From: JBDHXE01 sp035445085
Lineage (GTDB): Bacteria; Bacteroidota; Ignavibacteria; Kapaibacteriales; UBA2268
Direction: 5' to 3'
Length of the DNA stretch: 64,000 nucleotides
Assembly: GCA_035445085.1 (NCBI GenBank)
Contig: DAOMQA010000002.1
Span: 128,374 to 192,373 of the forward strand
Below, piece by piece: positions 9,880 to 19,437 of this stretch. The notes under the pieces were generated by a model. That model had not been told where the DNA came from and ran no database searches. It worked only from the letters and a program-made list of their open reading frames with translations. A program made the translations under genes and the position numbers. Numbering within the stretch: position 1 is the first letter of the stretch; each line of letters begins with the position of its first letter.

Positions 9880-10674
9880 TTAATTACCTTTTGGCGGTTG
9901 CCAATCGCCTCTTTTCCATTTAACTAATTGTATTTCTACGTTACCTACATAAACATTCATTAATGCTTTTATTGGTACGCGTGCTTCATCATCAGAAAAC
10001 CAACCTTGGAAATATCCCTTTAAGCCATAAATTCCTTCCCAATCTGCCCTGCCATCAAAATATAAACATTTAATAGGGTATTTTACTGCATCAACCTTAG
10101 TATTTTCCTTTTTTCCATGCAAATTTATATTAGTATAAGAAACACTTTGGTTCATCAAGGTCGGTATTCTTATCGTCTTTTTTAAATCTGTAAATTGACG
10201 TGCAAAAAAGAATAAAGAGCAGCCATCTAAGACTTTATTATCAAACTTTAACTCGGCAGAATTCTCTAATTTCTTATTTAAATAATTTGTATACTTAGCC
10301 ACTTTCTTTGTATTGTCAATATCATAGCTTTCGTACCTCCAAGAGTTTCCGGATTCTTTTAGTTTAGACACGAACTTTTCTGTATAAGTAGCATTTGGTG
10401 CAAACCATGATTCAAAAAAACCATGTAAATCTACAAATGGAATACCTTTTGCACTTTTCATCTCTGCTACAGCATTAACTAACTTTTTACCATTTAATTC
10501 TACATAGTCATTAGATGTTATAGTAATATTGCCTAACTTAATACCCATAAAACTAACTTCATATTCTATTACTTCACCAGGGTAAAAAACTACATCGTTC
10601 TTTCCTGCAGATTGGGCAACATACAATGAAAATAAGAAAACAATACTTAGTAACCATACATACTTTTTAAACAT
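9880..10674 (-). CDS. DUF3108-type exported protein
   Basis: A 264-residue protein with an N-terminal signal sequence (hydrophobic residues 6-20, cleavage likely after AQSA). The mature part begins VVFYPGEVIEYEVSFMGIKLG, cut here to the typical opening of DUF3108 proteins, which are thought to be periplasmic beta-rich proteins related to the LolA/LppX fold. The C-terminal portion has KCLYFDGRADWEGIYGLKG and ends with VYVGNVEIQLVKW. No catalytic residues are known for the family. It is the first gene of a probable pair with msrA. The start codon lies 85 bases from the divergently transcribed uracil-DNA glycosylase. I assign the family with moderate confidence and no function. Confidence 0.75.
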   Translation of the reverse strand: MFKKYVWLLSIVFLFSLYVAQSAGKNDVVFYPGEVIEYEVSFMGIKLGNITITSNDYVELNGKKLVNAVAEMKSAKGIPFVDLHGFFESWFAPNATYTEKFVSKLKESGNSWRYESYDIDNTKKVAKYTNYLNKKLENSAELKFDNKVLDGCSLFFFARQFTDLKKTIRIPTLMNQSVSYTNINLHGKKENTKVDAVKYPIKCLYFDGRADWEGIYGLKGYFQGWFSDDEARVPIKALMNVYVGNVEIQLVKWKRGDWQPPKGN

Positions 10675-10759
10675 ATATCCTCAATTTATAAAATTATATA
10701 TATCATAAGACGTAAGATTATATTCTTTGATACAATTGTTGAAATTATTTTTCTTACTT

Positions 10760-11530
10760 ATGTTTAAATCTATATCAAATTGGCTTGAATATCAGAAGGA
10801 TACCTTTGGTAATAGTACAGCTTTCGACCAAAATGATTTAGATATTATTTATAAAAATTTTTCAGAATTAAATACGGTAGAATCACAGTCAAGCGAAAAT
10901 ATGAGTAGTAAAGATATAATAGTTAATGATTTCAATTATAAAAAGAATGCTAAGACCATTGCCCAAGATTGGTATAACTCTAATAATCTAATGGAGCTAA
11001 ACAATTCAATTAAAAATTGTATGGAATGTCCATTAGGCGATACTCGAACTAATTTCGTATTTGGATCTGGCAACCCAAATGCTGATATAATGATTATTGG
11101 TGAGGCACCAGGTGCAGACGAAGACGAACAAGGCTTACCTTTCGTAGGTAGGGCTGGGCAACTTCTTACAAATATGCTTGAAGCGATACAAATCAAGCGA
11201 GAAGAAGTTTATATAGCAAATATTATTAAATGCAGACCTCCAAATAATAGACGCCCAACTACTGTTGAAATAAATGAATGCGAACCTTATTTATATAAAC
11301 AAATCGAACTAATCAAGCCAAAATTAATACTAGTGCTTGGTTTAACTGCCGTTAGCTCTTTACTAAAAAAAGAATATAAGATGAGTGAAATTAGAGGGAC
11401 TATTATTGATTTTCGTGGTGCCAAATTATTAATTACATATCACCCTGCAGCACTTTTGAGGAATCCCAATTGGAAAAAGCCCGCATGGGAAGACCTCAAA
11501 TTGTTAAAGCAAATGTATGATAAACTATAA
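10760..11530 (+). CDS. uracil-DNA glycosylase, family 4 (Fe-S type)
   Basis: Excises uracil from DNA, the first step of base-excision repair. Motif A is GEAPGADEDEQGLPFVG and motif B HPAALLRNP. Four cysteines sit as in family 4 enzymes with a 4Fe-4S cluster: CMEC near residue 80 of this model, and KCRPP followed 15 residues later by the cysteine of NECEPY. The ATG at 10,760 (MFKSISNW) is chosen; a TTG at 10,727 would add a hydrophobic stretch unusual for this family. The product is 256 residues, with about 75 extra N-terminal residues of low complexity before the catalytic domain, as in some relatives. It ends one base from the convergent carboxylase gene, leaving no room for a terminator. 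Confidence 0.93.
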   Translation: MFKSISNWLEYQKDTFGNSTAFDQNDLDIIYKNFSELNTVESQSSENMSSKDIIVNDFNYKKNAKTIAQDWYNSNNLMELNNSIKNCMECPLGDTRTNFVFGSGNPNADIMIIGEAPGADEDEQGLPFVGRAGQLLTNMLEAIQIKREEVYIANIIKCRPPNNRRPTTVEINECEPYLYKQIELIKPKLILVLGLTAVSSLLKKEYKMSEIRGTIIDFRGAKLLITYHPAALLRNPNWKKPAWEDLKLLKQMYDKL

Positions 11531-11531
11531 A

Positions 11532-13103
11532 CTACAAAGGTATATTATCATGTTTTTTAGTAGGATTTTTATCAACCTTATTTTCTAATAAAGAGAAAGC
11601 TTCTATAAGCATTTTTCGCGTATACTTTGGCTCAATAACATCATCAATATATCCATAAGATGCGGCTATATAAGGATTTGCAAATTTCTTATTATATTCA
11701 TCAATCAACTCTTGTTCTTTTGCAACTGGATCCGTAGCATTATCCATTTCTTTTTTAAATATTATCTCAACGGCTCCTTTTGCTCCCATAACCGCTAATT
11801 CTGCTGTAGGCCAAGCATAATTAATATCTCCGCGTATATGCTTACTGCTCATAACATCATAAGCACCGCCATATGCTTTGCGTGTTATAACAGTTATTTT
11901 AGGAACTGTTGCCTCTGAATATGCAAATAATAATTTAGCACCATTAGTAATAATAGCATTCCATTCTTGGTATGAGCCCGGTAAAAATCCAGGTACATCT
12001 TCAAAAGTTAATAATGGAATATTAAAACAATCACAAAAACGAATAAATCTTGCAGCTTTTTTTGATGCCTCTATATCTAATACACCTGCTAAAACGGCTG
12101 GCTGATTAGCAATAACACCTACCGAGCGACCACCTAATCTCATAAAACCAACGACAATATTTTGAGCATAATCCTTGTGGACTTCAAAGAAATCATTATT
12201 ATCGGCAATAATATTAATAATGTCTTTTATATCGTACGGTTGGTTAGGGTTAGCAGGTACTATATAATTTAAATTATCATCAACTCTATCAAGTGGGTCT
12301 TCATTCGAAATAAATGGCGCAAACTCTGAATTATTCTGCGGAATAAATGAAAGTAATTTTTTAGTAATTTCTATCGCCTCAATATCATTTTCAGCTACAA
12401 AATGAGCGACCCCGCTCTTGCTTGCATGTGTAAAGGCACCGCCTAATTCTTCTGAACTTAGTTCTTCGTGAGTAACTGTTTTTACAACTTTTGGTCCCGT
12501 TACAAACATATAAGAAGTGTTTTTAACCATAATAATAAAATCAGTTATAGCTGGCGAATACACAGCTCCACCTGCGCAAGGACCCATAATGAGAGATATT
12601 TGCGGTACAACACCCGACGCTAATGTATTTCTTAGAAATATATCGGCATAAGCTCCTAAAGATATTACACCTTCTTGAACCCTAGCTCCACCACTATCAT
12701 TTAAACCAATGACAGGCGTTCCAGTTTTCATAGCCATATCCATTATCTTGCATATCTTTTTACCGTGCATTTCAGCTAAAGAGCCACCTAATACAGTAAA
12801 ATCTTGTGCAAATAAATATACTTTCTTGCCTAATATTTCAGCAAACCCAGTAACAACACCATCACCTAATGGAATAGTTTTATCTAAACCAAATTGAGTA
12901 GAATGGTGGTGAACTAAAGCATCTATTTCTCTAAATGTTCCTTTGTCGCAAATTAATTCTAATCTTTCGCGAGCTGTTAATTTTCCTTTATTGTGTTGCG
13001 ATTCTATACGAGATTTGCCACCGCCTAATTTTGCCTTTTCTTTTAATTCATACATTAAGGCAATTTTCTGGTCAATAATTTCTTTATTTGTTTTATCTAT
13101 CAT
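11532..13103 (-). CDS. acyl-CoA carboxylase, carboxyltransferase (beta) subunit
   Basis: A 523-residue biotin-dependent carboxyltransferase of the PccB/MmdA type, moving CO2 from carboxybiotin to propionyl- or acetyl-CoA (or the reverse in methylmalonyl-CoA decarboxylase). The N-terminal half has LTARERLELICDKGTF and NDSGGARVQEGV, and the acyl-CoA oxyanion region GPCAGGAVYSPA; the C-terminal half has DVPGFLPGSYQEW, KAYGGAYDVM and WPTAELAVMGAKGAVEI. The length matches single-chain beta subunits carrying both halves. No biotin carboxylase or biotin carrier gene is in the window, so the substrate stays open. It is the last gene of a - strand group after the MazG-like gene (20 bases away). Confidence 0.93.
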   Translation of the reverse strand: MIDKTNKEIIDQKIALMYELKEKAKLGGGKSRIESQHNKGKLTARERLELICDKGTFREIDALVHHHSTQFGLDKTIPLGDGVVTGFAEILGKKVYLFAQDFTVLGGSLAEMHGKKICKIMDMAMKTGTPVIGLNDSGGARVQEGVISLGAYADIFLRNTLASGVVPQISLIMGPCAGGAVYSPAITDFIIMVKNTSYMFVTGPKVVKTVTHEELSSEELGGAFTHASKSGVAHFVAENDIEAIEITKKLLSFIPQNNSEFAPFISNEDPLDRVDDNLNYIVPANPNQPYDIKDIINIIADNNDFFEVHKDYAQNIVVGFMRLGGRSVGVIANQPAVLAGVLDIEASKKAARFIRFCDCFNIPLLTFEDVPGFLPGSYQEWNAIITNGAKLLFAYSEATVPKITVITRKAYGGAYDVMSSKHIRGDINYAWPTAELAVMGAKGAVEIIFKKEMDNATDPVAKEQELIDEYNKKFANPYIAASYGYIDDVIEPKYTRKMLIEAFSLLENKVDKNPTKKHDNIPL

Positions 13104-13123
13104 TTTTAATATCTTAGCTTTTT

Positions 13124-13480
13124 TTAATATTTCTTTCCTATAGATTCAAGACCTGCTCTTTTATTTTCTATAATATTTAATTTGTTGATTACAGCTTCTT
13201 CTAAATTTATTCCGCGAGCATTACAATAATTCATTAGAGCAATAAATACATCTGCAGCTTCATCAGCAACTAAAGTAATATCTATATCTCTGCCTTTCCA
13301 TAATTTTTTTTCTAAATTTGCTAACTCGCCAGCTTCGCCATTTAATTCTAAGCAAAAAAATTCTGCTGATCTAACAGTAAAATACTTATCTTGATAATCT
13401 TGAAATAATTTTTGAATTATTTCAAGATTATCATTAATTTTTGCCGTTAATTTTATTTGTTCTTCAGGACAATTATTCAT
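13124..13480 (-). CDS. MazG-like nucleotide pyrophosphohydrolase
   Basis: A 118-residue all-alpha protein of the MazG-like superfamily, which hydrolyses nucleoside triphosphates (often non-canonical ones) to the monophosphate and pyrophosphate. The metal-binding acidic signature is present: LELNGEAGELANLEKK on one helix and DEAADVFIALMNYC on another. The ATG at 13,480 is used; it overlaps the end of the response-regulator gene by eight bases, which suggests translational coupling. An upstream TTG at 13,489 is possible but less likely. The neighbouring regulator and carboxylase do not hint at a particular substrate. Confidence 0.8.
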   Translation of the reverse strand: MNNCPEEQIKLTAKINDNLEIIQKLFQDYQDKYFTVRSAEFFCLELNGEAGELANLEKKLWKGRDIDITLVADEAADVFIALMNYCNARGINLEEAVINKLNIIENKRAGLESIGKKY

Positions 13481-14156
13481 CTGCCGCAATTTCTCTCATA
13501 CGATAACCAACTCCCCTAACACTTTGAATTAGTGGCTTATCATTATCACCATCAATTTTCAATCTTAGTCTTTTTATATATACATCTATAATATTAGAAT
13601 CAGTATCAAAATTATGCCTCCAAACGTGTTGGGTAATAGTGCTTCTGCTGAGAATTCTATTTTTATTTCTCATTAAATATTCTAATAATGTATATTCTTT
13701 GCTTGTCAGTTCAATTTCCCTACCAGCACGGTAAGCAATATGAGTTATAGTGTCTAACGTTAATTCACCGCATCTTAATTTAGTTGTCTTCTCTGGAACA
13801 CTACGCCTTAATAAGGCTCGAATTCTTGCAATTAACTCGTCAAATTCAAAAGGCTTTGCTAAGTAATCATCAGCCCCAGCGCTTAAGCCTGCTACCTTAT
13901 CTTCTACATTAGTTCTTGCTGTAAGCATCAATATAGGGGTAGATATTCCTGCATCCCTTAGTTCTCTTAAAATTGTAAAACCATCTTTCCCGGGTAACAT
14001 TACATCTAATATTATTGCATCAAAGTGGTTATTCATAGCTATTTCTAAGCCCGCAATACCATCTGAAGCAGTATCTACAATATACTTTTCGTCCTCAAGT
14101 CCTTGCTTTAAAAAATTAAGAACTTTACTTTCATCCTCAACTACCAATAATCTCAT
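13473..14156 (-). CDS. OmpR/PhoB-family response regulator
   Basis: A 227-residue two-component transcription regulator. The receiver domain (1-115) has the acidic pair E7/D8, phospho-acceptor D51 in ILDVMLPGKDG, the Thr in LMLTART and the Lys in LAKPFEFDEL. The C-terminal winged-helix domain (about 128-223) has ELTSKEYTLLEYLMRN, the WRHNFDTDSNIIDVYIKRLR recognition region and the ending VRGVGYRM. ATG 14,156 is chosen because GGAG lies seven bases before it; a TTG at 14,174 is the alternative. No histidine kinase is adjacent, so it is an orphan. It lies 27 bases downstream of the large T9SS-cargo gene and overlaps the MazG-like gene. Confidence 0.94.
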   Translation of the reverse strand: MRLLVVEDESKVLNFLKQGLEDEKYIVDTASDGIAGLEIAMNNHFDAIILDVMLPGKDGFTILRELRDAGISTPILMLTARTNVEDKVAGLSAGADDYLAKPFEFDELIARIRALLRRSVPEKTTKLRCGELTLDTITHIAYRAGREIELTSKEYTLLEYLMRNKNRILSRSTITQHVWRHNFDTDSNIIDVYIKRLRLKIDGDNDKPLIQSVRGVGYRMREIAADE

Positions 14157-14183
14157 TATTACTCCAATTAACAACTAAATTAA

Positions 14184-17100
14184 TTACTTTCTAATATAAA
14201 CAGGAGAAACTTCTTTTTTTCCATTTGATAATTCTAATAAAATATAGTACATACCAATTGCAGAACTTGCGCCATCATTTCTTTTACCGTCCCAATAATC
14301 ACTATATACTATGCCCTTTTTTCTATCTTGAGAATTAATAACTTCACCAATTATTCTATTGTTTTGGTCTACAATTCTAATTGTTACTCGCGTATCTTCC
14401 GGTACTTGATACACAATTTGCAAGCTCTCTTGTTCTGGGTTAAATGGATTTGGCGCCACTATATCTATATATGTAGGCTTAATACCAAACAACATTGTAT
14501 CAATTCTAACACAAGTACCACTCACACACATTCTAAACATCAGCGTATCTGGCACATTTACAGGTACGTTCCAATATGTTTTTTCATCAGATATTGGCGT
14601 ATTAAGTATCGGTTCAAAAGTTTTTCCGCTATCAGCAGAAACAAGAATCATTAAATCTTTATCTAATAAATTAGAATCTAAACCATCGATATCCCAATTA
14701 AAATATATAGTAGGGTCAGCTCTATCGCTTGTATCAATTTTAATTGGAAATTCAATCGGCTTAAATACTAAATTAATGTTAGACGTAGTATCGCTAAAAT
14801 AACCTTTCTGAGCTATAAATCTTATAGCTATTACAGTATCACTTTTTGGAAAATCACAATTGAAATATTTATCTATACAAGGCAGAATTCCATTAATATT
14901 TAATTGATTATCAGTTCCTAAAGTATCTTTAGCAATAACTTGCCACTCTAAACTATCAATCTTAATCTGTAAAGTAATAGAATCAGCGCATACAATATCT
15001 CCACTAACAATTATATTATCATTAGGTCTGTATATAACTTTGTTAAACAACAAAGTATTAAGGTCAATTTTTGGTAAATTAAAACTAACATTAGCAGAAT
15101 AATCTGATAATAAGTAAGGCTTTGAAGCACCGCTTACAATAAACTTACCAGATTTGCCAGCAATCAAACTATCTGCAAACAAATAGTACTTTACAGTATC
15201 TTTGTTGTTTTGTATATCTTTATCTAAAACTAAAGTATCTAAACTAACACCGTTACTATATTCAAACAATAAATCTACTTTATCTTGACTATAAATAGTA
15301 TTTACCCAAATTAGTTCTACTGTATCACTTGCGCAATAGTCAAAATTACTAGTAATATTTTTACTTGGTTGAGTAATCACAAGGGTATTAGGAATTACAG
15401 AACCTATAACATAAGTGCTATCGTCAGTCGTAACAATTATATCATTTTTGCCATCGCCTTCTAAGTCTGCAACTGCAACAGAAGATATTTGCTGATTGAA
15501 AAACTCTTTCACAAATAATGTATCAAAAGGATAGCCTAATCTAAATCTATTATCTGAATAATCTCTCATTCTAATAATCATTAGCTTGCTTCCATCAGCT
15601 AATAATATTTCATCTTTACCATCACCTGAATTGTCTAAATCATTTACAGCTGCTACCCAACCATTTATTCTTTGAGAACAAATTGTATCTAAAGGAAATA
15701 AGAAATCACCATTAGGGGATGGCTTTTCAACTTCGGGTCCAGTATAATATCTTAAAACATATAAAATACTACCCGGATAAGCAAAATCACGGGAAGATTG
15801 CGTTGCTATTATTTCTTTGCCATTATTATTTGGGTAATACGGAAGCCAAGCATTATTAGAATTCCCATCTAAATTTCCTATACTAATAGACCAATAATGA
15901 TTAGTATCACCTTTAAAACCAGGATTTATATCCGATGTAAGGTCATAATCTGTAAGTGGATTACCAGCTTTGTCATGTAAATGGAGTTTAGATAAGCCAA
16001 AAGAGGCGTCCATTCCACTATACTGCTCAGTAACTAATATAAAACCTTGCTCACCTGTTGCATTATCTATAATGTCTAAGTAGTATGGCTTAATTAAAGG
16101 GCGTGTAGATTGGTCTAAATTAATCTCGTAAGGCGTAAAGCTTTGCTTATAGTTAATATCATCAAAATCAATTCCAACTAAGTAAGGTATATCTGAATAA
16201 GTATCTATGTATTCCCCATTTACTAATGATGAAACTTGATAAAATTCAAAATTAGGATTTACTTCTTTAGTTGTAGGATAAATTGGCAAAAGGATTGAGC
16301 CATTTGTACCATTATTAGAAAATATTGAAGGTTGCCCTTGATTAACTTCAGGTCCCAACATTACCCTATTATTAATATCATCTTTTAAATCTGGAAGAGG
16401 AAATTCACCATTGCTATTAATATCATAAAACTCAGCTAACCCTCTGTAAAAAGGTGCTTCTGCTGCAAATGGGTCTAATATTTTTGGTAAAGACATATTT
16501 ACGGTAGCATATAGCATTAATCTATTATTAATCCTTTTGCCATAAATAGGCTTAATATTAGCAAATATATTTGGCTTAAAAGGTCTTAAATTAATTGCTA
16601 ATCTTTTAAGTGGTGCTATTGAATCAAGTGTTGAATTATAGCCAAATATATAAGAGTAAGCCAAGCTATCCGTACTTAATGGATTAAATTGCTCGATACC
16701 CTCTAAAGCTAAAACAAGAGGGCTATTAGAAGGTATATCTACATTAGTAGTGTTCGTATCAATTAAAGCTGATATTGATTTAATACCATTTACATAATTA
16801 GGAAACTTACTACGTTTTAGTAATGAACCAGTACCGCTTATCATTACGATTTCATCGCCCATAACTGCTGCTATTTCATTTGGCTCGTACGCAAAATTTA
16901 GTAGTGGATTAGTTGCAACAATATTTCCAATTAGTGGTTTAACATCTCCGGATATAAAAGGAGACGACCATTTTACAGAAAATGAATCAATAAACTGAGC
17001 TGAACTTGGAATTTTATTATATGAAGTAGCATTCAAATTCCCATTAGGATACATCCAATTAGACGGGTTTGCCAATTGAGCAAAGGAATAGTCTGATACT

Positions 17101-17186
17101 ATTATTACAAGTATTAATAACAATTTTATATCTATTAATTTAAATACTTTGCTCAACTTTCTTACTTCTTGATATATTTTTAACAT
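14184..17186 (-). CDS. large secreted protein with FG-GAP-like repeats and T9SS-type C-terminus
   Basis: A 1000-residue predicted surface or secreted protein. The N-terminus has a positively charged segment and a hydrophobic helix (LLLILVIIVSDYSFAQ) consistent with a Sec signal. The middle has acidic Ca-binding-type loops resembling FG-GAP/VCBS propeller repeats, for example DLDNSGDGKDEILLADG and DLEGDGKNDIIVTTDD. The C-terminal part has Ig-like stretches and ends with a FlgD/T9SS type A sorting-like domain: VAPNPFNPEQESLQIVY, then DYWDGKRNDGASSAIGMYY. Its enzymatic role is unknown and no catalytic motif is visible. ATG 17,186 is used; a GTG two codons earlier is also possible. It begins the - strand group that continues into the response regulator. 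Confidence 0.82.
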   Translation of the reverse strand: MLKIYQEVRKLSKVFKLIDIKLLLILVIIVSDYSFAQLANPSNWMYPNGNLNATSYNKIPSSAQFIDSFSVKWSSPFISGDVKPLIGNIVATNPLLNFAYEPNEIAAVMGDEIVMISGTGSLLKRSKFPNYVNGIKSISALIDTNTTNVDIPSNSPLVLALEGIEQFNPLSTDSLAYSYIFGYNSTLDSIAPLKRLAINLRPFKPNIFANIKPIYGKRINNRLMLYATVNMSLPKILDPFAAEAPFYRGLAEFYDINSNGEFPLPDLKDDINNRVMLGPEVNQGQPSIFSNNGTNGSILLPIYPTTKEVNPNFEFYQVSSLVNGEYIDTYSDIPYLVGIDFDDINYKQSFTPYEINLDQSTRPLIKPYYLDIIDNATGEQGFILVTEQYSGMDASFGLSKLHLHDKAGNPLTDYDLTSDINPGFKGDTNHYWSISIGNLDGNSNNAWLPYYPNNNGKEIIATQSSRDFAYPGSILYVLRYYTGPEVEKPSPNGDFLFPLDTICSQRINGWVAAVNDLDNSGDGKDEILLADGSKLMIIRMRDYSDNRFRLGYPFDTLFVKEFFNQQISSVAVADLEGDGKNDIIVTTDDSTYVIGSVIPNTLVITQPSKNITSNFDYCASDTVELIWVNTIYSQDKVDLLFEYSNGVSLDTLVLDKDIQNNKDTVKYYLFADSLIAGKSGKFIVSGASKPYLLSDYSANVSFNLPKIDLNTLLFNKVIYRPNDNIIVSGDIVCADSITLQIKIDSLEWQVIAKDTLGTDNQLNINGILPCIDKYFNCDFPKSDTVIAIRFIAQKGYFSDTTSNINLVFKPIEFPIKIDTSDRADPTIYFNWDIDGLDSNLLDKDLMILVSADSGKTFEPILNTPISDEKTYWNVPVNVPDTLMFRMCVSGTCVRIDTMLFGIKPTYIDIVAPNPFNPEQESLQIVYQVPEDTRVTIRIVDQNNRIIGEVINSQDRKKGIVYSDYWDGKRNDGASSAIGMYYILLELSNGKKEVSPVYIRK

Positions 17187-17407
17187 TTTCACTATTCCAA
17201 TATCTAAAATTAATGAATTTTTTCTAATAATTAGTTTAAAATCTTTTACAAATTAAAAAAATATCATAAATTATACCATTTTTCACAATTTTAGCTAATA
17301 ATTCTAAAATTATTATTTTTCTTTTATTTAACTTACATTAATCTTTATTAAATTTAGAAGATTATTAATTATTTTTGAATATTGAAATAATCAAATAATG
17401 GAAAAAT

Positions 17408-18673
17408 ATGTTAGATTTAAAATTCATTCGCGATAATATTGATTTGGTAAGGCAAAATATATCAAATAAAAATGAAAAAGCACAAATTGATGACATTATT
17501 CAATTAGATGTAGAAAGAAGGCAAATAATACAAGAAGTAGAAAAATTAAAAAATATACGAAATGTAGTTAGTAAAGAAATTGCTGAACTAAAAAAACAAA
17601 AATTAGATGCTGATGATAAAATTGCTGAAATGAAAACTGTATCAGATAACATTAAAGAGTTAGATGATAAATTAGCACTAATAGAAATAGAAATAGAAAA
17701 AGTAGTAGTTAGAATACCTAATATGACTGCTGATTTTGTACCGGTAGGCAAATCAGCAGATGATAATAAAGTAGTTAGAACTTTTGGCGATAAGCCAGTA
17801 AGTAAATGTGGCAAAAATCATATTGACATTGCAAAAGCATTGAATATAATAGATTTTGAACGTGGTTCTAAGGTATCGGGTGGAGGATTTGCTTTTTATA
17901 GGGGTAAAGGTGCTAAATTAGAAAGAGCCTTGATTAATTTTATGATTGATTATCATTTAGAAAACCATAATTATACAGAATTAATACCTCCATTTTTAGT
18001 AAACGAAAATTCTATGTTTGGAACAGGTCAGTTACCAAAGATGGCTGAAGATATGTATTATGCACAAGAAGACAAAATGTACCTAATTCCTACTGCCGAA
18101 GTACCTATAACTAATTATCATAATGGAGAGGTATTACAAGGCAATGAGCTCCCAATTAAGTATTGTGGGTATTCACCATGCTTTAGAAGAGAAGCAGGTT
18201 CTTACGGCAAAGAAGTAAGAGGCTTTTTGAGAGTACATCAATTCAATAAAGTAGAAATGGTAAACTTTGCTAAGCCAGAAGATTCTTTTGAACAGTTACA
18301 AATATTAGTAGGCGAAGCTGAAGATATAGTAAAAGCATTAGGGTTATATTATAGAGTACTATTGTTATGTACTGGCGATACTAGTTTTTCGTCTGCTGTT
18401 ACTTACGATATTGAAGTATTCACGCCAGGAGAAGAAATGTGGTTAGAAGTATCAAGCTGTTCTAATTTTACTGATTTCCAAGCAAGAAGAGCTAATATCA
18501 GATTTAAAAAAGAGCCATCATCTAAGCCGGAGTTTATCCATACATTAAATGGCAGCGGTTTGGCAACATCGCGTATAATGGTTACTATGTTAGAACAGTA
18601 TACAGATGAAAATATGGTATTTCACGTTCCTGAAGTTTTAGTCAAATATTGTGGTTTTTCCACAATACAATAA
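17408..18673 (+). CDS. serS: seryl-tRNA synthetase
   Basis: Charges tRNA-Ser in the cytoplasm. The 421 residues show the antiparallel coiled-coil tRNA-binding arm (about 30-105, rich in Lys/Glu/Asp) and a class II catalytic core: PTAEVPITNYH, motif 2 region CFRREAGSYGKEVRGFLR, EVSSCSNFTDFQARR and motif 3 NGSGLATSRIMVTMLEQY. The length matches the family. The ATG has an upstream GGAAAAAT stretch. The upstream 221 bases are an AT-rich divergent promoter region shared with the T9SS-cargo gene; they contain a TATTTTTG at 17,370-17,377 resembling a Bacteroidota -7 element, but no good -33 partner. The 3' end of the gene encodes a hairpin (see 18,647). Confidence 0.98.
   Translation: MLDLKFIRDNIDLVRQNISNKNEKAQIDDIIQLDVERRQIIQEVEKLKNIRNVVSKEIAELKKQKLDADDKIAEMKTVSDNIKELDDKLALIEIEIEKVVVRIPNMTADFVPVGKSADDNKVVRTFGDKPVSKCGKNHIDIAKALNIIDFERGSKVSGGGFAFYRGKGAKLERALINFMIDYHLENHNYTELIPPFLVNENSMFGTGQLPKMAEDMYYAQEDKMYLIPTAEVPITNYHNGEVLQGNELPIKYCGYSPCFRREAGSYGKEVRGFLRVHQFNKVEMVNFAKPEDSFEQLQILVGEAEDIVKALGLYYRVLLLCTGDTSFSSAVTYDIEVFTPGEEMWLEVSSCSNFTDFQARRANIRFKKEPSSKPEFIHTLNGSGLATSRIMVTMLEQYTDENMVFHVPEVLVKYCGFSTIQ
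18647..18667 (+). terminator. hairpin inside the 3' end of serS
   Basis: TATTGTGG (18,647-18,654) and CCACAATA (18,660-18,667) form a perfect eight-pair stem with a TTTTT loop, ending three bases before the serS stop codon. T-rich DNA follows about 20 bases later. It could start termination, or protect the 3' end; the distance to the T-rich segment makes this uncertain. Confidence 0.35.
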
Positions 18674-18980
18674 CTAGTATTTAATTTTTTAATATTTCTT
18701 TTTAGTAGTAATAATAGCTGTGGAAATGTTGAAAAGAAAAACTTGCGTTATATAAGCTAATAAAATAAAGATGTTTAGACGTAAAAAAAACAATAAACGA
18801 ATGTTAGGAACTTGTTGATAAAAATTCTTTTTTCAACAAGAATGTTGAGAAAAAAAGAAAAGATAAAAAAAAATAAAGTTATTAACAAGTTGTGAGCATT
18901 TTTAAGATGATTTTTAATTCAAATGTTAATAAAATGTATAAAAGTTTTGGAAAACTAATTTAAAATAGCGTTAAAATTAT
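18674..18980. other. serS-rpiB intergenic region with inverted repeat
   Basis: A 307-base AT-rich, purine-skewed stretch without a convincing gene. It contains a perfect eight-pair inverted repeat, CTTGTTGA (18,811-18,818) and TCAACAAG (18,833-18,840), with four further A/T pairs inside; a related CAAGTTGT occurs at about 18,887. No strict TTG...TAnnTTTG promoter could be placed before rpiB. No tRNA-like fold was recognised. Confidence 0.5.
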
Positions 18981-19424
18981 ATGATGAAAATATCAATAGG
19001 GTGCGATCACGCAGGATTTAAGCTAAAAAGCAATGTAGTAGCTCGATTAAAAGAACTAAACTATGAGATTATGGATTTTGGAACTTATTCTGAAGAAAGT
19101 GTAGATTATCCAGATTTTGCATTTCCTACAGCAGAGTCAGTGGCGTCTGGCGAATCAAAATTTGGTGTATTAATTTGCGGTACAGGTATTGGAGTGTCAA
19201 TAACTGCAAATAAAGTAGAAGGTATAAGAGCTGCAAATTGTTGCAATGAAGAAATGGCTAAAATGGCGCGTTTACATAATGATGCTAATATGATAGCTCT
19301 TGGCGCTAGGTTAGTAGATTTAGAAACAGCAATGAATTTAATTAAAATTTTCTTAGAAACTGAATTTGAAGGTGGACGTCATACAAAGAGAGTTGAGAAA
19401 ATTCATAGTTTAACAGGATTATAG
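18981..19424 (+). CDS. rpiB: ribose-5-phosphate isomerase B
   Basis: Interconverts ribose-5-phosphate and ribulose-5-phosphate in the pentose phosphate pathway; 147 residues, typical of the RpiB/LacA/LacB family. The N-terminal motif CDHAGFKLK holds the Asp/His of the active site, ICGTGIGVSITANK contains the catalytic Cys, and HNDANMIALGARL is the conserved downstream motif. The ATG at 18,981 is followed directly by another ATG, so the start may be one codon later. bamD follows within 13 bases, suggesting co-transcription. Confidence 0.96.
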   Translation: MMKISIGCDHAGFKLKSNVVARLKELNYEIMDFGTYSEESVDYPDFAFPTAESVASGESKFGVLICGTGIGVSITANKVEGIRAANCCNEEMAKMARLHNDANMIALGARLVDLETAMNLIKIFLETEFEGGRHTKRVEKIHSLTGL

Positions 19425-19437
19425 TTTGAAAATTAAT

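Noticed and set aside
10727..10759. TTG start extending the uracil-DNA glycosylase by 11 residues
   Set aside because: The added residues are hydrophobic and there is no ribosome-binding site; the ATG at 10,760 is preferred.
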